Assembly (NCBI RefSeq): GCF_001522545.3 | Contig: NC_031771.1 | Span: forward strand, 941,282-1,005,281 | Length of the DNA stretch: 64,000 bases | Direction: 5' to 3' | Origin: Parus major | Taxonomy: Eukaryota > Chordata > Aves > Passeriformes > Paridae | Part shown: positions 43,500 through 55,990 of the stretch, piece after piece | How positions within the stretch are numbered: the stretch's first letter is position 1 | Layout of the letters: each line of letters opens with the position of its first letter | Translations under genes and position numbers: made by a program | The notes under the pieces: model-generated | The model's database searches: none | Seen by the model: the letters and a program-made list of their open reading frames with translations, nothing else | Told to the model about the DNA's origin: nothing

Positions 43500-45400
43500 C
43501 ATTGTTTTTATTAAATGTTTTTATATACCCTTTTAGAGTTAATTTTGTGTTTTAAGTGATTATGAGTTTATGCAGTTGTAGTTTTTAGAGTCTTACTATA
43601 GAAATTATTGTGATTCTTTGAAAGTTTAAAAAGGCCCCTTTTCAAAAAAAAGGTGTTTAAGGTGAATATTAACACAAGTTACCTTGCAATAATTAGCTTT
43701 AAAACCTAAGGTTAAAATATGGTATGATTTACATTTTCTAAGAAAACCTTACAATTAATGTTATCTACAGAAGAGATTTGTGGTTTAAAAAATAATTAGT
43801 TAAGAGAACTTTACTGTACAAGACAAAGTATAAGTTAAAGTATATATTACCCATTTGCTTGTTTTTTCCACAATTTTAATAAGGTAATTTCAATGTTAGT
43901 CCTTTTGTTATATAAAACACATATAACTGCATATATACGAATTTGGATTTTGGATTTTAGTGTAAGAATTGGACTTTATGTTTCTGAAAAGTGCTACAAA
44001 AGCTGAATGGCAACTTGCCAAGTCCTGTGTTGTTGTGATTTTTCTCTAGAAAAACTGCACTTTAAAACCCTAACCAATTTAAGCATATACTAGGCAAATT
44101 CCTGTTATGAATAAGTATTTTTAGTAACATTTGCAGTTGTGAGTTATTTTCAAAGCTAGATGACATAGAATTGTGATGTATTTGTTACATTTTTATAATC
44201 TTTATAGTGAATCTATTATTATTATTATTATATTATTGTTATTGTATATTGTTATTGTATATTGTTATTGTTATATTGTGTTTAAAAGGTTTATATCGAA
44301 CTTTTAGCTGCCTTTTATAGTAACAGAATAAGATTAAGTTATGTTTTTATTTAATATAGATTAAGTGTTAATAGAATTAAGAATAGTTAAGTTTTATTAT
44401 GTTTAGGCTTGAAAGTTTTTAAGTAAAGTTTTATAACTTAGATATTCATTTAAGGTTAAGTTTGTTATTTCCTTTTGTCATAAATAATTATTGTTAGGTT
44501 TAAATATTATTTAATTTAAATTGTTTTATGTTTTATTGGAGACACTTGTCTAAACTGCAAAGTATAGTTATTTTCCTAGAGAGATGAAGATAGCTACAAC
44601 TGAAATAGCTGTGATAGAATGCTGATGAACACCTGCTTTATGGATAGAAGTGAATGCAGTATGTGACACCCTTGACTTCATCGGGAGTTCTATTGTTTGT
44701 TGCCATCTCTGCAGTTTTTGCTTGTTATAGCTTTCTTATTTTTCAGTGTTTCCAGAATTTTAAGAAGATGTGCCATTGCTGAGGATCAGCTGCCATAGGA
44801 AAGGCTTCAGATTAAACCAACTGCTGCATGGTTTAATTTGTCTGGTACCTAAGGCTTCTGATCATTTGCTTTGTACAAATGCATTTAACAGTTTGCTGTG
44901 CTGTAAGCATCTCATAGCTGCTACTATTGAGAACCTTGTTTTAGAAATGAGTTAAGAGGCATCTTTCCGGTTTAAAGCCTAGGCCCTGGCCAAGCCTTGA
45001 CTTTACCTGGACAGAATGTTTGCCAACAGATCCAGATGTTTTCTGTACCAAATCAGTATTTGAGTCACTTCTTGACTCAGCAATTTGACCCTATTAATAT
45101 GACAGCTGGATCAATTTTGAAGTGGGCCCGGAGAATCATTTCCAGAGGTTCTTATCCAATCCTTCACTGATTTTTTTTTTTGTTTCTGTTTGTTTGCAGA
45201 CTATAAGATGCTGATGCAGTGTTTTAGTAGTGTTTTAGTGGTAGTTTTATATCACATATGTTATTAATAATGTTTATAATTTGATTGATTTTTAACTGCT
45301 ATAAGTTCTTATTCATTGTGTATATAGTTTTGTGTTGGTGTTGATGTGTATGAGAGAAGTATATCTCATTTTTATTTTTTTTTTAAAAAACAGGGGAAAT
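43500..45400. other. AT-rich interior of the ERV in place of pol
   Basis: This long, extremely AT-rich stretch has no frame above about 60 codons and no RT, RNase H or integrase motif. A TTA/TTG-type simple repeat lies at about 44214-44282. It separates gag-like from env-like sequence. Confidence 0.55.
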
Positions 45401-46149
45401 GGATGCCCTAAAAGCATTTGATTAGTGTAATTCATTAACTTCAAAGGGAGAAGTGTCTGTGTTTTTTTGGCAGGTTCAAAAAGGTCACCTGTTCATCTGA
45501 CCAGACTGTCTGCCTCTGAACACATGAGACCCAGTGAACAGAGAAGTCACCACACAACCTTGGTACTCCAGACATGGATCAGAAGTGGACATGTCAGGAC
45601 ACAGTTGTGTCTGAACACTACACAGACAGTTGCCAACAGAAATTTTATGTTGTTATTATGATGTTGTGTCTCTACAAATTTTTTTTAGTTATCTTCTGTT
45701 TTAAGATTTAGAAGGATGTGAAGAACAACCTAAACATCAAAGCCCTCAGCTGACATCACGGGAGCAGTGAACGTTCCAAGACTGAATCGTGTTAACTCAT
45801 AGTCTATTTGTGAGAGAAATTCTGTAGAAGATCTAAGAAATGTAGAGACTCCATCTAACTATATATAAAGTAAATTGTAGTTGTGTGTTTACCCTTTCAG
45901 CAAATTGCTTTCACACTTAGACTACATATATACAAGAGCACGTGTGTTAAAAGTAGTTAGATAATAGTTTAAGATAAAGAGTTTAGCCTGTATAGTAATT
46001 GTTATATTAGTATAAAGTATAAGTATTCCCCCTTCAAGAGCTAGTGTAAGCATCTTTGAAAGTTCATTTAACGACTGAAGTTTTAGCTGTGAGTTTGTAA
46101 GTATGGTGTCATTTACATGGAACAAACTGCTTATGGTAATCGTGCTGTG

Positions 46150-47240
46150 TATAGTCCTGACCAACTGTCTGCTAACTAACATCCAAAATCAACAGAACAT
46201 ATGGGTCACTCTGGCACATTGAACTGGCCAAAGGTCAATGTGTTTGAGCCTAGCCATACCTGGAGATCCTTTTCACACCTGAATCATAGGAGTTCCTGAA
46301 TGGGATCCTCAAGCATTTAAGTTTAATTAGAAATGAGACTTGACTCAATTGATCAGCAATGTTGCAAGAGTGCAATCGCACTGTTGGCTTCACATTAAGA
46401 CAACTTAAAGCCTGCTGGCAAGCGAAAATTATCGAAATTCTTAATGTTACCATAGAGCCCCCAGAAGAATTAGATTTGTTAGGTTCCACCAATACCTCAG
46501 GTGGATGAATAATGTTTGAACCCCAACAAAAGCCATTCTAACAAAGTAATGCAGCAATGGGCTGCAGTCAACCCTATAGCTGATCTCATTCTGCCACTGA
46601 AATTAAAGCTTTTTACTCACAGTGCAATCTCACAGGACAATTACCAAAGCGATTACCTAGTTCCATATTCCTAATCTGTGGAGATAGAGCATGGAATGGG
46701 ATTCCTGTTAATCTACATAGAAGACCTTGTTATCCTGGAAAACTTACTCTGTTTCCATCCAAGCTTACACCAATTGCTGAATTTAGCTGATAAAATAAAA
46801 AACATCAAACAGTCAAAGTGAAGCCTGAATGAATGAAGGCTTAGCAACTCTAAAAAGGCTCGCTTGTTAGACTAAGAAAGAATTGAACTTAACATCCACA
46901 ATTTAAAGTGAACTTTCAGCCGATGTGAGTAGTGTACATCATGCAGTATTACAAAATCGAGCTGCAATTGATTTCTTGCTCTTAGCACAAGAACATGGTT
47001 GTGAGGAGTTTGAAGGCATGTACTGCTTGAATCTTAGTGATCATTCAGTTTCCATCCATGAGCAACTACAGCAGCTACAGGATGGGTTTCATGCCCTGAA
47101 AGAAGATAGTGACCCCACTGGAAGTTGGTTTGCCAGCTAGGGCATCACTGGATGGTTGAGGTCTCTTGTGCTAGAAGGAGGATGGACATTACTTATAGTG
47201 TTAATTGGGGGACAGTCTAAATTGTGTGTTATCTTGTCTT
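46150..47240 (+). pseudogene. Envelope remnant (surface end and transmembrane subunit)
   Basis: The frame 46925-47140 contains LQNRAAIDFLLLAQEHGCEE, then FEGMYCLNLSDHS, recognisable as the heptad and disulfide-loop region of a retroviral transmembrane envelope subunit. The CX6CC loop reads Cys-x6-Tyr-Cys, so one of the paired cysteines is lost. After a TAG a hydrophobic anchor-like stretch follows (GGWTLLIVLIGG, about 47177-47212). Broken surface-subunit-like sequence precedes it (NIWVTLAH near 46198, IPGDPFHT), with many stops. It is not functional. Confidence 0.75.
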
Positions 47241-47287
47241 CATAAGAGTATAGAATGAGTCACATCCAAAGCCTGGTGTGTGCAAAA

Positions 47288-47300
47288 AGAGAAAGGGGGA
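47288..47300 (+). other. Polypurine tract of the class-II-like ERV
   Basis: AGAGAAAGGGGGA lies two bases before the TG of the 3' LTR. Confidence 0.65.
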
Positions 47301-47302
47301 AT

Positions 47303-47595
47303 TGTTGCTATATTTTATATATTAGTAAAGGCTTGTCTGCACAAACCAGCCTTTGAAATAAGTCGTGATATTAAAGGCTAAAGTCCTTGAAATCTTCCTG
47401 CAGAAGAGAGAGTAAAGCAAAACAATATCCCTGTGTATAGGAGGAAAAAATGTAAACCTATGTGCATTAGCCAATGGTAACTTGCTTAGCCTGCGGACCC
47501 TGTAAAACCCTATATAAGTGTGCTAAAGATAGAAATAAACGGCATTCACTGTTACTTCTGTGAAGAGTGGTGAAAAAGCTGGCGGTCTCTCAATA
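47303..47595 (+). repeat. 3' LTR of the class-II-like ERV
   Basis: It keeps the full promoter layout: CCAAT at 47471-47475, TATATAAG at 47511-47518 and AATAAA at 47534-47539. It starts TGTTGC and ends CTCAATA, followed by CATAAA. Confidence 0.85.
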
Positions 47596-48081
47596 CATAA
47601 ATGCAACAAACTCCCTCAACCTTTCATTTCTGGGAAAGGTGAAATTTTAAGCCACAATAACCTTCATTACCTATCTCATTAGTCATCCTGCAGTCATAAT
47701 TGGTATTGCTAGGCTAGATGCCTGCTTTTCAGCTTTTCCCCTACCCCTGTTGAGCAGAGAGTACAATTATCACCTCTTCTTGGGCTGGCTGTCCCTCTGT
47801 GAAATGTCATCAAAAATCTGTGCACATTTTGTGAGGAGAGGATGATTATCATTCAGGAAGACTTCTCTCAATGTTAGTGCACTTTATAAAAGAACCTTAG
47901 GAACTGGACATTTTCCTAGTGATGTTTGTGAGGTACTTAACCATCTCAAATGGCAGAAGAATTAGTCTCAGGATTAAAACTACCCTGGTTTCATCCCCTT
48001 CTTTATACCGCTACCTGTTGTTTTGTATGTTACTTCATTTCTTTGTAGGACTTTCATATTTGCAAACAAGAATCACATGAG

Positions 48082-48135
48082 AAAAATTGGGTTGGAAGGG
48101 ACCTCAATGGATCATTTGGTCCATCCTGGAGTCTG
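48082..48135 (-). repeat. Short CR1 LINE tail fragment
   Basis: TTGGGTTGGAAGGGACCTCA followed by ATGGATCATTTGGTCCA is the reverse complement of the usual CR1 3' end. Confidence 0.6.
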
Positions 48136-48387
48136 GCTTACAGGCTGATACTGAGTGTGTAAGTAGGACAAAGGGAACTGGGGATGTTGGGCATTATTAC
48201 CATTAGAAGTCTGTGAGCCTTTAAGCAGTGTTTGTGGTTTCTCAAAGAGAAAGCAAACCTCTCTCACAGCATGGCATGACAGCACACATGAAGCCAGCAA
48301 ATAAAAGTATTAAAATGGCAGAAACAGCAACCAAAGCTCCTATTAGACTGAGGATAATAGTAAAATAAAATTTTACTTTTAGAATTT

Positions 48388-48680
48388 GATGTGTATAAGT
48401 GACCTTCTCCCAAGTAAGAACAAACAGGACAAGATGAAATGTTTTCAAGTTGCACCAGGGCAGGTTTAGATTGGATTTTAAGAAAGAATTCTTCATGGAA
48501 AGTGTTGGCAAAGCATTGGAGTAGGCTACCCAGGAAAGTGGTTAAGCTACAGAGATATTTAGAAGAGGTGTTGATATTATACTGAAGGACAAGGTTTTGT
48601 AACAGCAGTACTAGGTTAGCAGCTGGAGTTATAGTTTTAGAGATCTTTTTCAACCAAAGTGATTCTGTGATTGTATAAAT
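48388..48680 (+). repeat. CR1 LINE 3' end
   Basis: CR1 phrases in order: CAAACAGGACAAGATGAAATG, TTTAGATTGGATTTTAAGAA, GTAGGCTACCCAGGAAAGTG, then a diverged tail ending GATTCTGTGATTG. Confidence 0.75.
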
Positions 48681-51600
48681 AGGTACTACTGCTGAAGGAA
48701 TAGTTAAGGCAAGTCTGTATTTTAAAACAGAAAGAGATCATAGTTTTCTTTGTAAATAGGCCTGTCAGTACAGCCCACTCACCCCAACTGTAAGGCATAT
48801 TTTTCATATCTCTTGAATTTTTGGCTTGTCTAAAGCCTTTTGATTTTTTTTTTTTAACACAGATACATGTTAATTTATATATATAAAAGGTGAATTGTTT
48901 TTATGGAAAAGCTTTGGACAGAAACAATTAATTACTTTTACCTCCAGGCACCACTGTAATATCAAACTCAGGTCCAGGTTTAAAGAAATGTAAAACTTTA
49001 ACTTCTGGCACTCCTCAGCAAGAACAAGTATTTTATCACCATGTGCTGAAATTTATGGCATTGAAATCAAGAGCCAGCTAAAAGCTGACTCAACAGATTG
49101 TACTTGTAACATGGACAGAAGAATGCCTAAATTATGTTTGCCGGGCAGAGTATGTCATCTAAATTAATACAGAGGAATTGCCTCATAAGTCATCTCTGCA
49201 GTTGCTCTGCATTGCACTATTTGAGGACCAGAATTCAGCACTACACTAATTTTGCAGATGTAGCACTGATTCATCTGGTCTGGATCTTCGTATTTTGTTA
49301 CACAGAGAGAGTTTTAATGACACTCAGATTATTCAGAGAACCATGCTAGCTAGGCCATTAGACACAGCATTAAATCTCCAAGGAGCGTAATGTATTTTAT
49401 ATGAGGTGGTAAAGTGTTGCTGATGACACCAGTGAAATATTTAAAATATAGTGTATTTCACCAAAAGATAAACAAATGCGAGAAATACATAAAAACAGGC
49501 AATATTGTTCAATTATTACTGGGGTTTCTTCTGCTTGTAGGGACACCAAAGAAATTTAATTTTAAACTACGTGACTACCCTGGGTGTTGCATTGTATAGA
49601 CCTGCATTTCATACTTACTGTGAGCTCTCTGAAGAAGTCAGTATTGGAGAGCAGAGATTTCTTTCTGCAATGTTGAGGAATTCAGAAGCCCTGAGGCTTT
49701 GGAGATATTTTCCTTTTTTTTTGGGGGGGGGGTGGGGAATGGTGGAGAGAAGTGTGTGTGTTAAACCTGTGGGGGGAAAAAATCAAATTATGAAAAAACT
49801 TGGAGAAAAAAACTTCTTGAGAAACTTGCATAGCCTCTTATATGTGACAGCCAGCAAGTGGGATCTGCTCCTGGGCTGTGAATCATATAATAATTGCTGG
49901 GCATTCAACAGCAATGACATATTCATGACAGACCCTAAATTCCTGAGGGTTACTTCATCTCGCTAGAAACCAGTCACACTGTTTAAAAAAATTAATAATT
50001 AATAAAAAATAATAAAAAAAATATTTGATGCTTGGAAAATTACATACATTTCAATGAAAACATGTTTTTCTGAAATTTTCCTGGCTTGCTTTGTTTGGGG
50101 TATTCGCCCAGAAAAGTGTTGGCATTTATTAAGACAATTCTCTGGTCTGAGTTTGCTTCAGCAAATCATGGCCTCATTCCAGCCTGCTGTTAATGACAAT
50201 ACTGGAGTGATGCACACCAGTCTACACATTATTGTGCAGAGGGAAGAAACTGCATAAAATAGTCTATTTAACAACAGAGAAAATAGGTAAACTTGACAGG
50301 CTTTGGAAGCAGACTAACTATAGTTAGGCACTGGCAAATGTAAGAAGCATAATGTAATCATGTGCTCGTGCTTTTATTGAACACAAAATTAATTTGAGAA
50401 AAAAAGTGGAAAATGCTTCACTCCAAAGTGGTATCTCTTGTAAGAAAATAGCTGATTTCTCCAGGGGGTTCATTGAGGAGGAATTAATAGTTTGTTTTTT
50501 ATTTTGTATATTGCTCTCCCACGTTTTGTTTTTTTTTCTGGTGGGTTTTGTTTTTTGTTCATTTGTTTTAGTTTTGTTTTGTTTTTTGTTTGTTTTACAG
50601 TAGAAACTCTTGCTGTTAATAATTATAACCTTTCTTTCCTAAGCAGTTTTTGGTAGATGTTCAAGGTTTGAGCACTGTGACAATGCTTCAAAAACCAAGA
50701 GTATTCTCTGTAGCTCCCAGCATTTATGTTTTGAAATTCATTGCCTGCACCATTTGTATGCTGAGTGCAACACCACCAGAACAGAGCTGATATGCTGTTG
50801 ATACACTTGAGCAAAAGGAAATCATATGACCCAAGATGCTCAGTAAGGCCCTGAAAACAACTGAAATATGCCAGACGAAGCAACAAACTGCAGCTCTCTT
50901 TTAGGAATGGCTTGGTTTTGAGCCTCCTTTTCTCAAAGGACTGAGCTGTCAGAAGACCATGAAAAACACTGTTATGGGTCAAAGAAAAGTCATCTCTACA
51001 GCATCTCCAAAAATTGGTCTAATTCCTGTGTGCTGTTTTGTGGGCTAGTCTCATAACAATAGTTTGAAGATGCTATTTAAATGTGTAAGTGCAAAGAAGG
51101 GCAAGAAGTGACTGTACTGTAGGGAATTAAATGAGTGAGTTATGTATGAGGTAATGTTTGCATAGTACATTATCTCCAGGCCTAGAAGGAGGGTGACAGA
51201 AGAGGGGACTAACTGCATGATGTAGGCCCTAAGGATGTTCATACAATAATGAATGACAGAATGTGTTCACACTTTCAGGGGATGGATAAATAATCTATAG
51301 ACCTTGTCTGAAAGGAAGAAATGAATAGTTCAGACTGCCCATAAAGTCCCTAGTATTTCTCCTAGATGGCTTTCGTCATAAAAACAGGTTAAAACATAAC
51401 TAATTTTACCAGGTCATATACATATGTGTACATAGACACACATATAGGTGTTTTTCAAGACAGGATGTATTAGATGCCCAGAAATTAAAAGCATTTGTTA
51501 ACCTATGGTAAATTATGCATAAGCATAGGTATTTCTGCCTACTTTTTACCAACTTTTTTTACTTCTGTTGTGCATGACTTTAGTTGTTTCCCTTTGTTAA

Positions 51601-52277
51601 AAGGAAAGGTTTTGTTGTGTGTTCTTTTGTTTATTCTGCCAAAGAGGAAGAAAAACCCCATACCTGTGACAAGCATGTTATATGGACAAGAACACATGGA
51701 GAATGGAGCCAAGGCACTGTGCCTCACTGACTGTGAGGCCACACTTGCAAGCTACACATTTTTTCCAAAATGTTGACAAATTGCTATGTAATTATGTTCA
51801 GCCGCAACAATGACGGATATACTTACAGAGGAGATAATGATTGCTGCAGGCAAAGTAGTAATGCAGTTGAGATTCTTGCACTGTGAGGTTACCCTGACTT
51901 TGTACACACAAACATCATCTGGACTATATATAAGTCCATATAAACCCAGCTGACCCATTAGTACAGTGTGTTCAGGCAGACCAAGTCCTGCAGCCAGAGA
52001 CACATAAGGGGTTGATTGCACTTGGCATGGCATTTGCCTTCAATTGATTTCAGCTTTAATTTAACTTTTTAGGGACCAACCAGATACAGCTGTGTAGAGC
52101 AGCTATGAGGCCTATCTCTCCATGAAGAACAGCAGAACTCCTTGGCAGACTCCAGCTGCCTGGGCTGTCCTTGCTCAGCTCCTCTGCTGGCCAAGGCCCA
52201 ATGCCCCAAGCCTCATGCTGCTTGTGAGACTTCAGCCATGCTTTTCTTCAAGAATCTCAAAACACTTCCCTGATAAG
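48681..52277. other. Intergenic sequence
   Basis: Mostly AT-rich. A T-run followed by a G-run lies at about 49710-49735, and T/G low complexity at about 50510-50600. A mildly GC-rich patch at 52080-52270 may be repeat-derived. No gene recognised. Confidence 0.6.
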
Positions 52278-52906
52278 TGTCCTGGATCCAGCTGGGATAG
52301 AGTTCATGTTCATCTTAGCAGCTGGTACAGTGATGTGGCTTGGATTTAGTATGAGAATAACATGGATAACACACTGATGTTTTGGCTGTTGCTCAGTAGT
52401 GCTTACCATAAATAAAGCACTTCTCAGTATCCCAGGCTCTGCAGGGAGAGGGTGCACAAGAATCTGGGAGGGAGCATGGCTGGGACAGCTGAACTGAACT
52501 GGCCAAAAGAGAATTTCATATTTTAGTTTCAAGTAAGTTAATGTCTTAGAATGTCATGGTCAGGATAAACTGGGGAGGGTTACCCAAAAAGAGGACAATC
52601 ACTGTTTGGGAATAAGCTGCATATTGGTCAGTGGGTGGTGAGCAATTTTATCGTGTGCAACTTGTCTGTTGTGGGTTTTNNNNNNNNNNNNNNNCCCTCA
52701 TTACTAGAATTGGTTTTGTTATTATTATTTTATTTATTTAATTATTTTAGTTTCTATTATTAAACTCTTCTTAGCCTTTTATTATTAAATCTCCATGAGG
52801 TTCTTTTTCTCTTTTTTTGATTCCCCTCCCCATCCCACAGTGGGGAAGAGGGAGTGAGTGAGCACCTGTGTGATACATAGTTGCTGGATAGAGTTAAGTC
52901 TTGACA
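52278..52906 (+). mobile_element. Solo LTR with internal assembly gap
   Basis: It begins TGTCCTGGATCCAGCTGGG and ends GTTAAGTCTTGACA, giving TGTC/GACA ends. Phrases such as TTTAGTATGAGAATAACATG and GATAACACACTGATGTTTTG are those of a widespread bird LTR family. It carries AATAAA near 52413 and an ATTATTAAA-rich 3' part. The flanks ATAAG and GTAGG are a poor match, so the target duplication is uncertain. Confidence 0.7.
52680..52694. other. Assembly gap (15 N)
   Basis: A run of undetermined bases inside the solo LTR. Confidence 0.99.
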
Positions 52907-55611
52907 GTAGGATGGAATTCATCAGCCTTCTCTGAAGGCTAATTGGTATGGGAAAGATAGAATAATAATACAATCAGGGAGCATTGATGTTTTTCCCTGA
53001 AGCGTTTTTCTAGGATATTTTAGGATGATGTCTATGGCACAGTGACTCAGTTCATGAAGACCTCCAGTCTCCCAAAGCAGTAAGAATTCCCCAGTCAACA
53101 GACCTCCTCAGATTTTGCTCCTGTTGTAGAATGCTGTGAACAATAGGGAAATATGTGGGGAAGAAGAACAGCAAAAATTTGCTGTTCTAGTTATTTGGGT
53201 ATCTCATATGGAGGGTGCATACCCATAAGGCTATATTATAGGCATTCTATATGTTGATCACATTTAGCAAAATGACAGTGGTTATGCAGAGATGTTTGTG
53301 TTAGCAAATTTGTCCCAAAGTTACAAGTTATTTACTCTGAACTATGCATGTACTTTGAACCTAAAGCTGAATTTTCTCTGCTTAGTGGGCTATTTTTTTC
53401 TCCTTAGGAGGTTTAATTTGTTCAAGCAGTAGAAATGACCTTGCCAGAGCAATGACTTGTTTTCAGGTATCGTGAGAAGCACACAGAAGATACAGTTAAC
53501 TGTTGCACTTTATTGGATAATGCATCTGAATCCTGGAAGCCCGGAACTCATTGACTGTGAATAATAGAGGATGGCTCTTCCTGTACTTCCTGTAGAACAC
53601 CAGATGCAGAAATTTTAATCTTTATCAGAAAATTAACTTTCCTACAAAAAGCTTTAAATGTTGCTTTGAGATATATATCAAGAGAAACTGTAAGTCACCT
53701 GTCCCTTTACACTGAGTATTTCTGTTCCTCAGAGATGTCCCTGAGGATTGTGCTCTCATGCTGAATGAAGAGGATTCCAGGGCTGGCCAGAGATCCATTG
53801 ATAGGGAATGAAGGGTGACACATGTAATGTGTATCAGATGAGCTACTGCTAGGTTACGTGTCTGGCAGAACTGGATATTTTCCAGGGTGACTTTTAATAC
53901 TTTGGGGATTAAATCTGAGCTGATGCACTGATGGATGGGGGTTGGCAGTATGGTGACTGCTCTGAGTGACAAAAAGGAGGGAGAAATTTGCACTCTGAAA
54001 CACAATTCACCTATACAAAACCTGTACTCTATCCCATACTCCATGTTCCTAGAGGTGAAAAGCATCCCTGTTAAGATGCTGGAGGTATGTTGTGGCTTAT
54101 GATCAGCACTTTGAGGAGTTCGTGGTGGGAGTTGAAAATTTAGTGAAGTGTGATGTACAAGAAAACAGAGGAGCCTGGTGAAAATCTATAACAAACTTCA
54201 TGTCTCCTACCAGTGGGTTATGCCTCCCTCCTGGTGGAGGGAGAAGGCTGTCTGTCTTCCGTACTGGGAAGTTCTTGGGATCTGTGATGGCCATAAAAAT
54301 TAGCAGAGAGAACCCCTGAAAGAATAGTATCTGTCAAAGCCTCCATCCTGTAGGCAGTTGCATTGTCTATCTGCCCTCTGCCCTTGATTACCTCTTCGGG
54401 TCCCTAAGCCAGAATGCACTAAACCCCTCACAGATTTTTCTATGATGACACAGCTGAAAAACAGACTAGAGCATTTTGTTTGAAATCCAGATAACAGAAA
54501 GGCAGATTGTGCTGGAAGAAAGTCCAATACAATTTAAAGAAAAGTCATGCTGCTGTATAAGGTTCCATCACTCAAAGTTATATGATACAAAAAACAAAAA
54601 AGTACAGAAAATTTAATTTTAATTTAGTGGAAGTAATTTTGATTTGAGCTATGATGCATGCTGTCTACTGAAAAAAATAATTTATTGACTTTAACTGTAA
54701 AAGAGTGAAGCCTTTTGCTTCAAAGAACCCATCAGCAATCTGTGTTTCCTGTTTTATCAGTAAGCGAAGCTGAGAGAAAATAACAGAGGGTATTACCCTT
54801 ACCACCAGAAGTGAATGTTCATGAAATATAGCCCAATCTACCTCCGATGTGTTATGTTTTTTAACAGTAATAGTAGGGGTGGGGCAAGATGAATAATTAG
54901 CTCAGATCAAAGATCCCTTTTTTCCTCCTGAGAAGGTGGCAGTGGCTGGCACTTGGGAAAATGACCGTATTATTTTAGTGTGATGGTTGAAGCAGAGACA
55001 AACAGCTTCAGAAGACATGTAGAATGAGTTTTAGGGGGTGATAGGAGCATGAGAAAGATTTTATATCTGGATTCACATCCCCCTGAAAGAAAAAAATTCC
55101 AGTAAATTCATTGCCTCCTCAGAAGGAAAATAAACTTCTTCTAGACATAGAAAAAAACTAAGATTAGATTCTTCAGTGGACTTAGTACTGCAATGCAGGG
55201 AGATGATGCAGAGGGAGAGCCCAGATGGCTGGGTAGAGCACTGGATGGAGCATGGCTGTGTTGGGTCAACAGCCTCCCTGGGCACATAGAGCACAGACCA
55301 GTTATCAGTGGACTCTGTCCTAACACAGCCAGAGCCCTTCTGATACCTGTATTGCCTTGAAAAGCGCCATCCAAATTTGGAAATATCTCTTGATGGGCTA
55401 AGACTGGGGCTTATAAAAACCAGCATATTGAGTAGGAAGCTGTTTATCTTGCCCAGCAGAAGCAAGAGAAATTCTTAGCTGATTTACTCAGAAATGAAAG
55501 GTCTCTGTGTGTGTCCAGGATGCACAGCTCTGAAAGCTGGCCAGCCCTGAAAGCTGGCCAGCCCCTCCCTGCTCTGAAAAAGCAAACAAGCAGAAAAATC
55601 CTATGAATCAA
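52907..55611. other. Intergenic sequence
   Basis: No gene recognised. A small 17-bp-period tandem duplication (CTGAAAGCTGGCCAGCCC twice) lies at 55530-55564. Confidence 0.6.
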
Positions 55612-55990
55612 AGCATCACAGAATGTCAGGGATAACTCAACAGACTGGATTGTTCAGAGCTCCATTCAACCTAGTCTTGAACACTTTTGGGGATGGGGCA
55701 TCCACAAGTTATGTGGGCAAACTAATCATCCTTGAAGTAAAGAATTTCTTCCTAATACCTCATCTAAACCTGCCCTCTTTCAGTTTGAAGCAATTCTCCC
55801 TTTTCCTATCATTACCTGCCTTTGTAAAATATCCCTCTCTAGATCTTTTGTAGGTCACTTCAGGTACTGGAAGGTAATTCAAGGTCTCCCTGGTGTGTTT
55901 CCTTCTCTAGTGTGAATACCCCCAGCTCTCTTCACAGGGGAGATATTTCAGATCTGTGATCACAATCCTGGACCTCCTCTGGACTCACTT
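55612..55990 (-). repeat. CR1 LINE fragment
   Basis: In reverse orientation it carries CR1 phrases, visible on + as GAATTTCTTCCTAATACCTC, ATCTAAACCTGCCCTCTTTC and CCAGCTCTCTTCACAG. Confidence 0.8.

Larger units (their letters stand above)
41873..47595 (+). mobile_element. Class-II-like ERV with gag and env remnants, no pol seen
   Basis: Two matching LTRs (41873-42128 and 47303-47595) are flanked by an exact 6-bp duplication CATAAA (41867-41872 and 47596-47601). LTR ends are TGTTG/CAATA. A primer-site-like sequence follows the 5' LTR, a short gag-like region lies at 42350-42720, and envelope transmembrane sequence lies at about 46150-47240. The 5.2-kb interior is too short for a full set of genes, and no protease, RT or integrase motif was found. 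About 43500-45400 is very AT-rich. The 6-bp duplication and env type suggest an alpha/beta-like (class II) retrovirus. Confidence 0.8.
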
